Shown: positions 23,230-34,064 of the stretch, piece by piece
How the letters are laid out: every line of letters starts with the position of its first letter
Numbering within the stretch: the first letter of the stretch is position 1
Assembly: GCA_050084515.1 (NCBI GenBank)
Contig: CM114271.1
Coordinates: 46,252,001-46,316,000 of the forward strand
DNA from: Blasia pusilla
Lineage: Eukaryota; Marchantiophyta; Marchantiopsida; Blasiales
Reading direction: 5' to 3'
Length of the DNA stretch: 64,000 bases
Made by a program: the position numbers and the translations under genes
The notes under the pieces: generated by a model
What the model saw: the letters and a program-made list of their open reading frames with translations, nothing else
Told to the model about the DNA's origin: nothing
The model's database searches: none

Positions 23230-24485
23230 CATAGTCCGAAGTCGATTTGCTCGCCATACCAAGACTCAAAATCCAAGTCAAACAATTCAGGTCCATGGCC
23301 GACCCAACACATGACGTCGTGAAGCCTCAGAAATAGAAGCAACATTTGTCACACCAAGAGCAAATCCCATCGCACGCTCTCTCTCATCAGCGTTAGGCTC
23401 CACCAACTGCCGCACATGAGAATCCCATACAAGCCGGACCACCTTCCTCGTAGGCATGTGACGAGGAAAACTCACAAATGTGGGTAGTGCCATCCTAGGG
23501 TGGCCCACACGGTTCACCACCGCCATGGGTGACCGATCAATAACCCTCACCACTTGAGAAAGTCGCCCAAGATTCAAGATACTATCCCTTTGAAGGCGAG
23601 GATCCCGCCGCACCGCATCATATGCTCGACGAGAACCTCCTAGGCAACAAGTTTGTCCACCACAAGCGTGGGCGATGTGCACGCTGAGCCAACTCAGGCG
23701 CAGATCCAACAACACCGCTGGTCCAATCCAAGACCGCACTCATGAACACTCGCCATCATCCGGGTCCGAGTGTCACCCAACAATGGAACATTCTCCGAAA
23801 GTAAGCTAGAGCACGTGCTCGATGAACTGAAGATGTCGTAACACCCGTAACATCTCCCAAAACAATCGAGACCTAGGGTCATGTAATCCCTCACCCTCAC
23901 CCGACAAAGACGTATGACTGACGACATGGCCATCCAAAGAATCACCAAATCCACAGGACCAACCCTCTCAAGGTCCTGCGCCCCCAACAATGCAATGTGT
24001 GATGGTAAAGCACGCTGGTACCCACGAATAGCTGATGGCGGCAACAACTCAGGGTATCTCCACATCAACTGACCAATATGTCGAGATGAGACTCTATGGG
24101 CCGTCTCATCTCGCTCCACATACACGTATCTCCGCACAGGAATACCGGCCTGCAACACTGCCGCCAAACCAGTGCTAATCCCACCAAAGAGATCTAACAC
24201 ACAAATGCCCTCCGGAGGATACTGCCATACAATGGGTATAGTATCCAAAGGGGATAACCCAACTGGACCAGAAGTAGGAGTCCATTTGTGGGGCCTCCTC
24301 TTCCTCGTGAGGTATAATGACCTCACACCAAGCCTCTGCACTAGGCGATCGGCCTCCTGCCGTAGTGCACCGCCTGAACTCCAAAGTGGCACATCCAACG
24401 ATGAGGATGCCACTGCTGCAAAAATAGGGACCTCCTCTACCTCCTCATGCGCAGGAGAATCCATAGCAGATACATTACCCTCCAA
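23230..24485 (-). pseudogene. DNMT3-like cytosine-5 DNA methyltransferase inside gypsy pol (decayed)
   Basis: Read on the - strand in several frames, the C5-methyltransferase motifs occur in standard order. Motif I is DLFGGISTGL (about 24195-24166), followed by YVYVERDETAHRVS (motif II) and GPVDLVI. Motif IV is WPC with the catalytic Cys (23932-23918, one frame over). Then come DPRSRLFWEM, ENVP (motif VI, 23795-23784), HRPRLWWTN (motif VIII, 23677-23651), ERERAMGF (about 23385-23362) and LGR (motif X, about 23307). The standard order argues against rearranged DRM enzymes. RSRLFWE and RPRLWWTN are closest to DNMT3. The domain sits between protease and RT. At least three frame changes and a stop interrupt it. 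In intact relatives it would methylate cytosine in DNA; whether its target is element or host DNA is unknown. Confidence 0.85.
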
Positions 24486-24589
24486 AAAGTCTCCTGGCCA
24501 AGTGACTACTCCACTAAAACCAGCCCACAGATGCTAACACTGGGGAAGACCCTCCGGTCGAGCCCGGAAATAAATCTCACAGAACTTGG

Positions 24590-24940
24590 CTCATACGTCC
24601 ATCCCCAGATCGCCAACCAGGTGCAGAAGACGCTGCCTCACCCAATAATCCATCTGAAAACCCATTGGGTACAATATTGCTCCTCCAACTAGTACATCAT
24701 ACGACTCGGTGATGTGACTACCGCATGATACTCCCAACCGGGAGCTATGATCTGGTCTCAATCATGCAGTAAAACTTCTCCGTGTCATGAATTGAGACCT
24801 ATCATTGGCTCCTCCTAGTGATGTTTGAATCTGGAATGGGCAAGGCTCAAGCTCGACCTCCGAATACCCAAACCAATACATGCCGCCTTTCCCAACATCA
24901 AAGGTTGGGCACCGAGTCTAACAAGACTCTATCTGGTCTA
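24590..24940 (-). pseudogene. Retropepsin-like aspartic protease, family B
   Basis: On the - strand around 24925-24890 the sequence reads VLLDS and, after a one-base loss, a frame with AQPLMLGKAACIGLGIR. Together these show the Asp-Ser-Gly/Ala-type active site of retropepsins, followed by the usual hydrophobic stretch. A later block reads TESYDVLVGGAILYPMGF, like the second half of the fold. The protease cuts the polyprotein in intact elements. It lies between Gag and the methyltransferase. The frameshift at the active site disables it. Confidence 0.65.
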
Positions 24941-25639
24941 TACACCTGTCTGTAGGACTCACCAATCGGAAGATCCCACTCCGGTTGTCCAACATACATA
25001 CACAGGTGTAAGCCTCTCACGATCAATGGCTGGCCGGGTGGTAATGCATCCATCTTCGCCATTTCGCCGCCAAGTAGCACCGGGTACTCAATGCTACTCG
25101 ACATAGAGGGTCGCTCCACCGCAACACCCTCATCCACCTCAACATGTGTAGCAAGAATACCCCACCTTCACACAACGTGGTCGCTAACTGAAATACTGAG
25201 CTAAGTCAACTCCTAAAGCCATCGCCCGTGGCGAAAACAATGGTGATCCAACACCGAAGTTGCCATCCGCATAATCTTGCATTGGATGATGCATCCGTGT
25301 CTACTACACGCGATGTAGATGCCTCGATCCCCACTGTCGGCTCAATAGGTGCGAGGAACCATGGATGGAGTCCTAAGCACCTCAGACAACAAGAATGACC
25401 GGGAAGCCTAGCTCGCCTCCCGCCTCACCCCTCTGTGGGTCCAACTCCACAAGAGCACCACGTGGCTCGACGCCGAGTGGCTCCTCTCAGAATCGTGATG
25501 CCTCAACTTTGTCCGCACTCGCCATATAAGAGAGATCATCCCCTCCATAAGAGGTGGAAGCCCTCGCTCCCGAACCTGATCTATGTTGGATACCGACCAT
25601 AGTAGCCAACTTCTCGCTCCAATCGCCAATCGTGGCGAC

Positions 25640-25960
25640 CATAGTCGACTCCTCGTAGTGGTAGGGGTAGCCACCGTGAGGCTCTCCAACCACCTGGTCC
25701 ACCTCTACCACCCCTACCACCTCTACCACCTCGGCCTCTCGGAGCTACTCCACCACGGCCACGGCCTGATCTCAACTCGGATGAAGATCAAAGCAACGCT
25801 CTCGAGGATGACCTAGTCTCCGCAATGATCACACTGAGTTGGGGCCGATCGAGGCCCATCCTCCAAAGTCCGTCTCCCATCCTCTTGGGGACAAAACTTC
25901 CTAACATGATCACCTCCACATGTCCAACATGATCGTCCCTGGGGCAGCAAATGAAGGCAA
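25640..25960 (-). pseudogene. Nucleocapsid region: zinc knuckle and RGG-rich tail
   Basis: A zinc knuckle reads CWTCGGDHVRKFC (25929-25891), that is C-x2-C-x3-H-x4-C, one residue shorter than the usual C-x2-C-x4-H-x4-C. Downstream in another frame is an arginine-glycine repeat, RGRGGRGGRGGRGG (about 25750-25700). Both features are typical of RNA-binding nucleocapsid parts of Gag. On the + strand the same DNA gives a meaningless CCACCTCTAC-type repeat. Confidence 0.65.
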
Positions 25961-25979
25961 TGGTCTCTGCACAAATGTC

Positions 25980-26020
25980 CTCTAGGACTTGACTCGAGGG
26001 CGTGTACCCCCACGACTCCC

Positions 26021-26052
<32 letters not shown>

Positions 26053-27050
26053 GAGACTCTGAGGTGGGCGGCTGAACACGAGAAGTAGTAGTTGTATCCC
26101 TACTGAATGCGGATGTCACCACTCTCTCCTTCACCATGTTAAGCTCAATCTTCTCAGATAGAGCAAACACATGGGTCAATGTGGGTGAATCATCACTCAT
26201 AAGAGTAGCATCACGTACCCTACGGCGCAAATCTCTGTCCAAGATCCCATACCAAAACTGGACTGCCTGATCCTCAATCACACCCTGGGTAACTGAAATC
26301 AAGCGTCACATACGAGTGTATGCCTCACGAAGACTCTCACCAGTTTTTCGCTCAAAGTCCTGAAGATTCCTCAACTTCTCCGTCTTCACTCCCTGATAGT
26401 TCTTCTTCAACCTCTTGAAGAACTCGCAGAATCGGCTAACGATGGTGGGGCACTAGTACCTCCACTAGTACCCCCACTCGGCTCTGCACTGCACCACTTT
26501 CAATGGTCGGGCCGGGCCGGGCATAGTAGGAGCACTACTACCAATACCACCATGGGTGATAGACACATAACTGGAGACCAATATTGTCTCCATGCCTCAA
26601 TCTCAAAGCAACATGGTCCTTCCTAAACTCATGGTAATCATCCATGGGTGGTCCTTCCAAGTCTTTGAAACAACCCTTCCAAGCCAAGAAGGGTGTAAAC
26701 AACGTGCGTTCCGCAACATCCGCATATCACACCACGTATCAAACTCCCGCATGAAGTCCTCCAACTCAATGGTGCCCACTTTGCACCGAGTATCGTCGTG
26801 GGCCCTTCATGGCCCCATATCCACCGTCCATGTCCCAAATCAATGGAGCCGCAACACTCGATAACAACGTAGAAGACTCGGTGTTTGGAACACCCTGGTC
26901 CTCCTCTTCATCAACCGTCGGAAGTGGAAAAGGTAGCCGATACCTAAATCCACTCCGTGTGAAACCACCACTGTCCGCACCACGGTCCCCAACCAGACCA
27001 TCCGACAGCTCCGTGATGACCAACGCCGATGCCGCACCACCACCAAATTA
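25980..27050 (-). pseudogene. Gag capsid-like region, family B
   Basis: The - strand reads pieces of a gypsy Gag: DFERKTGESLREAYTRM, then QAVQFWYGILDRDLRRRVRDA (26302-26220) and a Ser/Arg-rich tail. The QFWYGIL and LRRRVRDA blocks are typical of the retrotransposon Gag family between the N-terminal part and the zinc knuckle. The upstream part (27023-26766) is in other frames and has many stops. Gag forms the particle in which reverse transcription takes place. Confidence 0.65.
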
Positions 27051-27544
27051 CCCAAGTGACGTCGATGTCGCTCTACTATTGTAGCTCTACTAGCTATGGA
27101 TGTAGGCAATCTAACCTTTCATCACTACAAGAAGCCTCCCACGGTCTACTGGTCATCACTCCAGCCTCACTACCGGTAGCACACAGGAGTAACACTACTC
27201 TGGAAATCAGCGTCAACCCCAACAATGGGCGCGCAAGCAAGAAGCACGATGGAGGGGATCCAAACACAGGAAATCCAACGACAACCCTCCAATCGCAAAT
27301 GGAAATCAAGGTAACACAATCCACCAAACGTGGTGCCCTCTGAATCCACAAAACCCACCACACAATTCTAACGCAATAGCTACTCCGCGCGGGTCGATGA
27401 CGTGCTAGTAACACGCAAAGACCTGAAAATATCACCTGCATGGAGAGGCTACACCGTACTATGCGCTAGAGGTACATCAACCAAAAACCTGAGATGCATA
27501 AAGCGCCTAACACATCTCCGAACAAAGACCAAATGAGCTGTCAT

Positions 27545-27625
27545 GCAGTACATCTGGCATAGTTAAGAACTCGGTAGTTAAGCGTCCTCCAGGCATAATA
27601 GCCCAAAGATGGGTGACCAGTTATG
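27545..27625 (+). ncRNA. 5S rRNA-like segment (internal promoter region), antisense to the element
   Basis: The + strand carries AAGAACTCGG, then TAGTTAAGCGT, and 30 bases on GATGGGTGACC. These match, in order and nearly in spacing, the plant 5S rRNA core (AGAACTCC, AGTTAAGCG, GATGGGTGACC), which spans the A box to C box of the RNA polymerase III internal promoter. The outer thirds of 5S are not well conserved. It is either a decayed 5S pseudogene or a captured 5S promoter as in Cassandra-type TRIM elements and some SINEs. It is not a functional 5S gene. Confidence 0.65.
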
Positions 27626-27666
27626 CAAAACTCAAATCCCAAATCCTGAAAAAATTTCCTCACGCC

Positions 27667-27690
27667 CAAGCAAGCAAGCTTGCTTGCTTG
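27667..27690. repeat. Perfect 24-bp palindrome of CAAG repeats
   Basis: CAAGCAAGCAAG followed directly by its reverse complement. Confidence 0.9.
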
Positions 27691-27740
27691 CTCCTTGCTC
27701 CTTACTCCGCCTCTCACGCCCACTCGCCCGAAGCTACCAC

Positions 27741-27781
27741 GAGTTGCCTCGAGTTGCCTCGAGTTGCCTCGAGTTGCCTCG
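27741..27781. repeat. 10-bp tandem repeat, four copies
   Basis: Unit GAGTTGCCTC repeated four times in tandem. Confidence 0.9.
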
Positions 27782-28526
27782 AAACGCCGAGAAATGCTCG
27801 AGACATGCCCCGTTCGCCATGCTTCGCTATGGAGAGAGGTCCAACCAGGGCGCCCCCAATGGGATAGGCGTCTCCAACAATGAACGAGTCACCAACCAAC
27901 CAGCCCCTCCGATCCATCCGGCCCACCATAGCGGACCTTGAGCTAGTCCGCAAAATTTAGATCAGAAATTACTTCACAAATACGTGACCAAATCAAATCT
28001 GTTTGATCAGAATTCAATTGACCACCATAGCTATCTCCCCACAAAACTCAGCTACAACCGAGCTCCGTACTCAAGCTAAAAATCAGACAAACTTGTCTGT
28101 CCATACACCTCTAGAACCAAAACCGACAGGCGCTTCCGCCAAGTTTCATGCACGCAGAAATCCCAACGCTCCACGCACTCGAGCAGATAGCTTCACATGA
28201 GATCACAATACAAGTAGCAATAGGAACCTCTCACCCGATCTGGATGAACTTCAACAGAGCTTCCGCACTCCAAGCTCTCCACATCGAAAAGCGCCGAACA
28301 CGAACAGAATCTTCAATGCTTGATAACTTCCAACTCCCTTGACGAAACCGGCGATCTACAGCGTTGGAAAGCTCTCAGCAAGGCGCTTCTTTCCCAACCA
28401 ACCACGCACCTGATTCACACCTCCAACATAGGCAACAAGCCCGAACATCCACGGCTGAGTACACAATCAGCCCTAACCAGATCCTACTGATCTACAATCC
28501 AAGCTACCATCAATCTACTCCAGTTC

Positions 28527-28931
28527 TTTGAGTGAAATGTGTGAAAGACCTACTGTCATAAAACACGTTTACAATCACATACAATCGAGCCAAACCCACT
28601 CCACGATGGGAGAATCCAGGTCGAAGCTTGCGGGAAATACCATAGCCAAGAGCTCTACTCACTACCAAGGCTAACTCCCAACACAACAGGCTCAACTCAA
28701 AGAACAGTCAGTTCTTTGAGTTGAGCCTCAAAGAACTGACTGTTCTTTGAGTGCACTCCACCTTATATCCTCCAACCTAAGAGCGGGCCCTACTGGGAAA
28801 CTCACCCCCAACTGAGTAACCCCCAACCCTATGTATGGAACCGCATCTCTACCAAGCCACTACGGTCCTACATAAGGAATGACCTCTACTAGCACACTAT
28901 ACTCTACGACATAATCCGTATGGTCATGACA
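28527..28931 (-). repeat. 5' LTR of family B element
   Basis: Matches the middle part of the 3' LTR block (about 19262-19631) closely along its length. It starts TGTCATGACC and ends CACATTTCA on the - strand, giving TG...CA ends. It differs by an extra copy of a short self-complementary motif (TTCTTTGAG and CTCAAAGAAC, 28686-28760), which in the 3' block occurs once. The ~102-bp outer units of the 3' block are absent. ACGTA directly precedes it. Confidence 0.75.
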
Positions 28932-31080
28932 TACGTTTCTGCAATATTATAGATTGACGTTCAAGAGGAGTTGGTGCACGACAAGTTATAATAGTTCTTA
29001 CACAATTTCCTTAATAAGAGACAACGCAATGCTTAAACAAACGTTGGTGTTATCTATAATATTAAAATAGAATGGACATGTCACTGAACCAAAAACATTA
29101 GTCAATCCATAAAAATGTTTTCCTTCCACCATGTATTGCATCTTAAGGGAACATTAGGGATGAGTGAGTGGGCAATTAAGAAAGGTTATCCACTACTCTG
29201 AATTTTGATCTCTACAATGTATATAAGCTATGAGTCCCAAAATAATTGATTGTGTGTGGCATGGAAGTAACCCATATTATTGTATAATAATGCAAAAAAA
29301 TTACTTAGTGTTCATATTACAAAACTAAGGTTTTTGTCTCATCATCATATGCGAATCATACTAGTGTTTTGCACATAAAAGCTTATTTTCTTATAATTAA
29401 AATATAGAAGTCAAAATTTGATGGTTCAAAGAATTACAATTATCTCACCATTTTGTTGTTTGTGTCACCGATTTCATTTGAGACCCTCCTTTACAGAAAT
29501 TTTTGGTAGAAAGTTTAGTAACTAGGTCTTGCGTGCCCATTATGCTGCATCCTATTGAAGCCGAATGAACATTATTTTTAAAAGGATATTGGAATATTAA
29601 TTTATCCTTAGAGTTTAATAGTTAGGTATTCGTGTCGATGCACTGCATTTAATAAGTGAGGATAAAATTTAAATATGATATCAAAACTTGGCTTATATTC
29701 TTAGAGTTTGATATGCATCTAGAGGGGAAGGCGTATTTTCCATCGCGTGTCAAACATAGAAATGTAACAGTTGGAAGGTAAATTCCATCAAAACATAGAT
29801 AGTGACTTTTTAAATATAAACGCAAAAATGTAAGATTGGAAATGAATGTGAAGATATGAAACTAAAAAACAAAAAAAGTCAAGACTAGAATACATGAAAT
29901 TCATGAAAAGTCTTACATTTCATACTTGCTAATATATATATTATAATAGGCGATCCTACATGTTGAATAAGACAAAATAGTAAGATAATAAGAGAGAAGA
30001 GCAACATTTTTAAATTTTATTGAAGGATGGAATAATTTAGGGCATTGGAATATCATTTAAATTCTAATCAAGGAGTGGAATCAGTTAGAAGAGGGGAATG
30101 TTATTTCTCTACTAAGATTTAAGAAATTAGAGATTATATTTAAACTTTGAAATGAAACTTACGATGATTACTTAAAATAATCTTGTTAATTCACATTTGA
30201 TATTTCGGGGAAAGAAATGGAAAAGGGAAATAATTTCATTAATTAGAATTAAATTATAATTATGACCCCTACTTCTATGTCGTATTAGTCGGTTTCGTCT
30301 CTCACGTTGTCACGTGTTCTCCTGGCATGCGAGTGCTAAGACGATTTTGAGTGCAAACGCCGGAGAATGCAAGTTATTTTGCAGTGACTTCTTGACGGTG
30401 GAATGTGCACGGGGATGTGAGTCCAAATAAATACATTTGGATTCACTCTCCAAATTGTGTTGATTATTTGTCTCTAAGGTTTTTGTTTCTATCCAATTAT
30501 TTCTCGTATGTTTCCTAACACTCTTTTCTTCCACTCTTTGTGTTTTCCCCCCGTTGTTGCGGTTAAGTTTGAAAAATTTATAATTGTGGGTCGAAGACCC
30601 TATAAATCCCACGGTTTTGGCTAGTAATTTTGAATTTCATCCGGCCAACTCAACACATAATTTCGGACGTTATTTTATTCCACTCTCCGTTTTAACGTCA
30701 CATCCCATGTTTTTAACACCTAACCCTTGAACATTTTTTTCTTCCACTCCGTGTTAGTGTTGTAGGTCGGGTCTTCATTTGTTTTGACGATGAATTCCAT
30801 TATTTTATCCATATCGGTTTAGTATTTATTTTATATTTTAAACCCAAAAAAAAAATTTATAGAAGAAAATTATTTAAGAGAATTAGATACTATTTCAAAA
30901 TGAATGGCCATAATCAGATGTTATATATATATTTTTTTGAAATGAAAATATTTCTCAATTATTTTCGTGTGAGCATGGGCATGCTAACTAATAATTTTCT
31001 ATAAAATTTACTAGAATATCAATAACCTTGCAAATAAATGAAGAAAGATAGAGGTTTCAGGCTCGGATATAATAGACTTC
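28932..31080. other. AT-rich, no gene recognised
   Basis: AT-rich DNA, dense stops. A 100-codon frame on the - strand (30310-30612) shows no domain. Confidence 0.45.
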
Positions 31081-33483
31081 AATGACGTGAGTTATATCGT
31101 GCACGGGTGCAGCCAAGGAGGGCCATGTGAGTGAAAAAGGAGGAGGAGGTGAATATGCCGACACTCCGCAGATGTTTGGAGATCGCCTCGTGGAGCGACT
31201 TGGGTGTCTTCCAGAGGTTCCAAGGTCCTATATTGTAATACGTCCTTTCCATTTGATGTACCCGAGCTCTTCGCGTACGCAAAACCCGCCGTTCGTTATG
31301 ATGGTCTATCAACGAGAACCACGGCGAATTGAAGAGATGAGTTCAAAGCGAACAGTGGGTTCGGTCACGTTTATGGAGCTTTATTCTCCGACTCCCGGCG
31401 AAGTGAAAAGAAATTAAGAGTCATCGGTACATCCTCTCGCGGCCGCTCCTGCTGGTGCACTCTCTCGCTGACACGGTTAAGAGAAGAAAAGAAGAGGGCA
31501 GTCGTCCGATTAATTGGCGGTTTGTTTCCACGGGCGGTGATTAGTCTCTAATCGCGAAGGGTTAGCGAGGCCGTGAGTCGTTCGAATTTCGAAACGGTAA
31601 CTGGGCTGGGCCTCATTCCATTTCTGCCATTACCCGCGCGGCAATGCATGCGGGGCCTGATTAAGCCAATGATAACGAGTTAAAACCGGGCAGACACAGA
31701 CTGGTTATTTATTTATTTTCTTTCCCCTGACAGATTTTGAATTGGAAATAGGTGGTAGAAAAACGTCCTTTTCCAACCAAAGACGGGCGCAGTGGGCCGG
31801 CCGGTATGTACGCCGGCGGTCTCCTGAGTCGTGACTCGTGAGTGCTGACCGATCCGTTCCACCGATGAAGTAACAGAATGAGGAGCTTGTTATTATCCAC
31901 TTCCCTCCAACGTCTGGGGTTCGGTTCAGTCGGATCAGTCCTTCGCCAAGATCCCGTTCCGTGCTTTCTTTAACCGGAGGAAGTCCTGTGGGGCTCCCAC
32001 TCAGTCAGTCAGTGATCCGGTGATCCCGTGGCGTGCGAAGGGAGTTTGTTCGGATTCATAACTCCCTGCGTCCCTCCCTGGAGGACCTGGAGTAGATGGG
32101 TAACCAATCGTAGCTCTCTGAAGTAGAAGGGAGCTCCACACTCATGATAAGACATTGATTGAAGATCTGTGACAGGATCTGGGTTGTCCTAACCTGCCCA
32201 CTTTGGTCGATTTATGGTGGTGTGTTGTCCTTATCTCTTCGCTAGACATCCACGGACGATTTTCCACAACAACGTTGGAGGATGGATCCAGCCATGAGAG
32301 GGAGGGAGACTAGGAGCTGCCCAACGAATGTCCTTCCTTCATCATCACCTCCATGCGTTCGGTGTCGCCCTCTAATCTTCCTGGATGCAAGGGTCTTTTT
32401 TCAGTTCTCATCTCCCTGGCCGTCCTTGTTTTATGCTCTGGTGTTTTTCTGTCCGGGAGCTAAACAAGTAAACCTCTTCGCTTCCTTGCGCGGGATCATG
32501 ATTAAGACGGCGAATGTCATGCGAGATCAGGGTTCTAATGGGACCTCGTCCGTAAAAATCGAAAACTATCCATACTTCTTTCGAGTTTGGTTTAGAGCTT
32601 ACGCGTTTGAAGAAGTAGCGATGTGGGATAGGGTTTCAAATTTATTATCATATGGGGAAGAGGGTTGGGAGAAAACTACTAGTGAGAAGATGAACCCATC
32701 CGGAAGAAATCGCGAGAGTAACACGGCGGGGAGAAAGTGCAACACAAAGGACTAACAAAAACCTAATTAATACTAATACAGGGGAGTAATTGATATGGAG
32801 AGGATAAAAATGATCGCACGTCCATAAATTCAGGAATGGGGAAATTGTATACTCCAATCTTTATAATAAGGGCCGTACTAATAAGGAGTAAGAAACAATA
32901 AACTTATATTAAGAGCAAAATAATAGCATTGGTCTCATTGTTTATCTATCTTATTTTAAATGTCTTTTAATTTATGTATTCATGGGAGGATTGAGTTTTT
33001 TTTATGTTAACGTTGGTTTCGGACAAAATCCACTACTTTTTTTTCTAAAAATGACCCAATTTTGTGTGGAAATATATTGCTCAAAGGTATTAAAATAGGG
33101 ACACAAGCACCTTATTAGTATAATCGAATGTGAAAATGGATTGCATCCTATGAAAAGAGAAAAAGGAAAAAAAATCATGGAACCATGCGTAATGCGAACA
33201 TGCTCCAATAAAAGTACATATTGAAAATTTTGATACCTAATGTTAGATTCCTACTGCCACTTATGGGATCTCGATCGTTAAGCACAAAAGAGAGAATTTA
33301 AATTATTTTTCATACTTTTACAAACCTTTTCCTTTTTCTGTCACCATGTAAACTCTTTATTAATTTGCATGTTTTGAAAGTTTACAAATGTGAAGGTTTG
33401 CTTTTGAATTTTAGAAGAATACGTGCTCCATGTGAGATCTCCCTCACATTTACTTACATTGTTCTTTTTTAAATAGTAGTGAA
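31081..33483. other. Mixed region, one unexplained 157-codon frame
   Basis: GC-richer to about 32.5 kb. The longest open frame, 32282-32755 (+, 157 codons), starts at ATG but contains a cysteine/proline-rich start and no domain I know. Without splice or codon evidence I do not call it a gene. Other frames are shorter and overlap. Confidence 0.35.
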
Positions 33484-34064
33484 TCCACTTTATCATAAAA
33501 TAAACCTCAAAAGAGGACAAAGAAAGGTAATAACAATTCAAAAGAGGAGTAAAAAAAATGCATAAAAGAATGCAAAAAGAAAATGGCAACAAGCCCACGT
33601 AAACACCGGCTCAACGAGCAACACGATTGATTGCCTGAAACAAATCTGACAAGAACACGAGTGGTTGGTCGACGTGAATGGACGACAGGCGGCGACCTCC
33701 CACCAACTCCCACGACGACGTATTAATGCCAAGGCTTGTGCACGTTGTAAGGCCACTGAGATGCATTGCCTAAAATAAGTAGTAACAACCGAGAGAGAAG
33801 GACTACGGGAAGGGGCAAGGTGATTGATTCTCGAGGAGTGGTGAGCACATGTTTTCAAGAAAGTATCAAAAGACACATGTAAATGACCGAATACTTCCAC
33901 TGCAAACGGAATAAATCCGTCAGTCGCATGTCTCACAACATAACTTAACTCCTTGATTCTTGCTGCAGCTTCGGCCGCCAAACCTTTGGTATGTGCAGCT
34001 CTACACACCAAGTCAGAACGTGTTGGATCAGCAACCACCACATCACCTAGTGTCTGGAATCCAC
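33484..34064 (-). mobile_element. 5'-truncated copy of the R2-like non-LTR element
   Basis: Nearly identical to 37559-38142, the 3' end of the larger element at 37.5-41.3 kb. Both copies stop at the same 3' point (CCACTTTAT(C/T)ATAAAATAAACCTC on the + strand). The similarity ends abruptly at 34064, as expected of 5' truncation in target-primed reverse transcription. The endonuclease frame (34149-33538, -) is preserved through TLGDVVVADPTRSD and KGLAAEAAARIKE, with a small number of substitutions and indels against the larger copy. Confidence 0.85.

Larger units (their letters stand above)
27050..28526 (-). other. Leader (5' untranslated region) of family B element
   Basis: About 1.5 kb lies between the 5' LTR and the first recognisable Gag sequence, longer than the leader of most gypsy elements. 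No clear tRNA-complementary primer site is visible next to the LTR. It contains a 5S rRNA-like segment on the + strand, a 24-bp palindrome (27667-27690) and a 10-bp tandem repeat (27741-27781), described separately. Confidence 0.5.
19159..28931 (-). mobile_element. Ty3/gypsy LTR retrotransposon with DNMT3-like methyltransferase and PHD finger (family B)
   Basis: A nearly complete element of about 9.8 kb on the - strand. Read 5' to 3' it holds: 5' LTR (28931-28527), leader with a 5S rRNA-like segment, Gag (about 27050-25980), zinc knuckle and RGG region (25930-25690), aspartic protease (about 24930-24600), cytosine-5 methyltransferase (24485 to about 23230), RT (about 22870-22000), RNase H (21971-21609), integrase (about 21160-20100), PHD remnant (about 20060-19915), polypurine tract and 3' LTR block (19752-19159). 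The RT-RNase H-integrase order is that of Ty3/gypsy elements. ACGTA occurs at both outer ends (28936-28932 and 19159-19155), a possible 5-bp target duplication. Many frameshifts and stops make this copy inactive. Confidence 0.85.

Noticed and set aside
23694-24485. Methyltransferase as a host DNMT gene hit by the retroelement
   Set aside because: It is on the same strand and in the correct order between protease and RT, has no intron-exon structure, and decays like its neighbours, so it belongs to the element.
25813-26079. Poly-Val stretch in the frame upstream of the zinc knuckle
   Set aside because: It is a wrong-frame reading of a (TAG/GTG)-like triplet repeat that in the Gag frame gives a Ser/Gly-rich linker.
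32282-32755. 157-codon + strand frame as a possible gene
   Set aside because: No domain, no splice context and no second copy; its length alone is not enough in a GC-richer patch.
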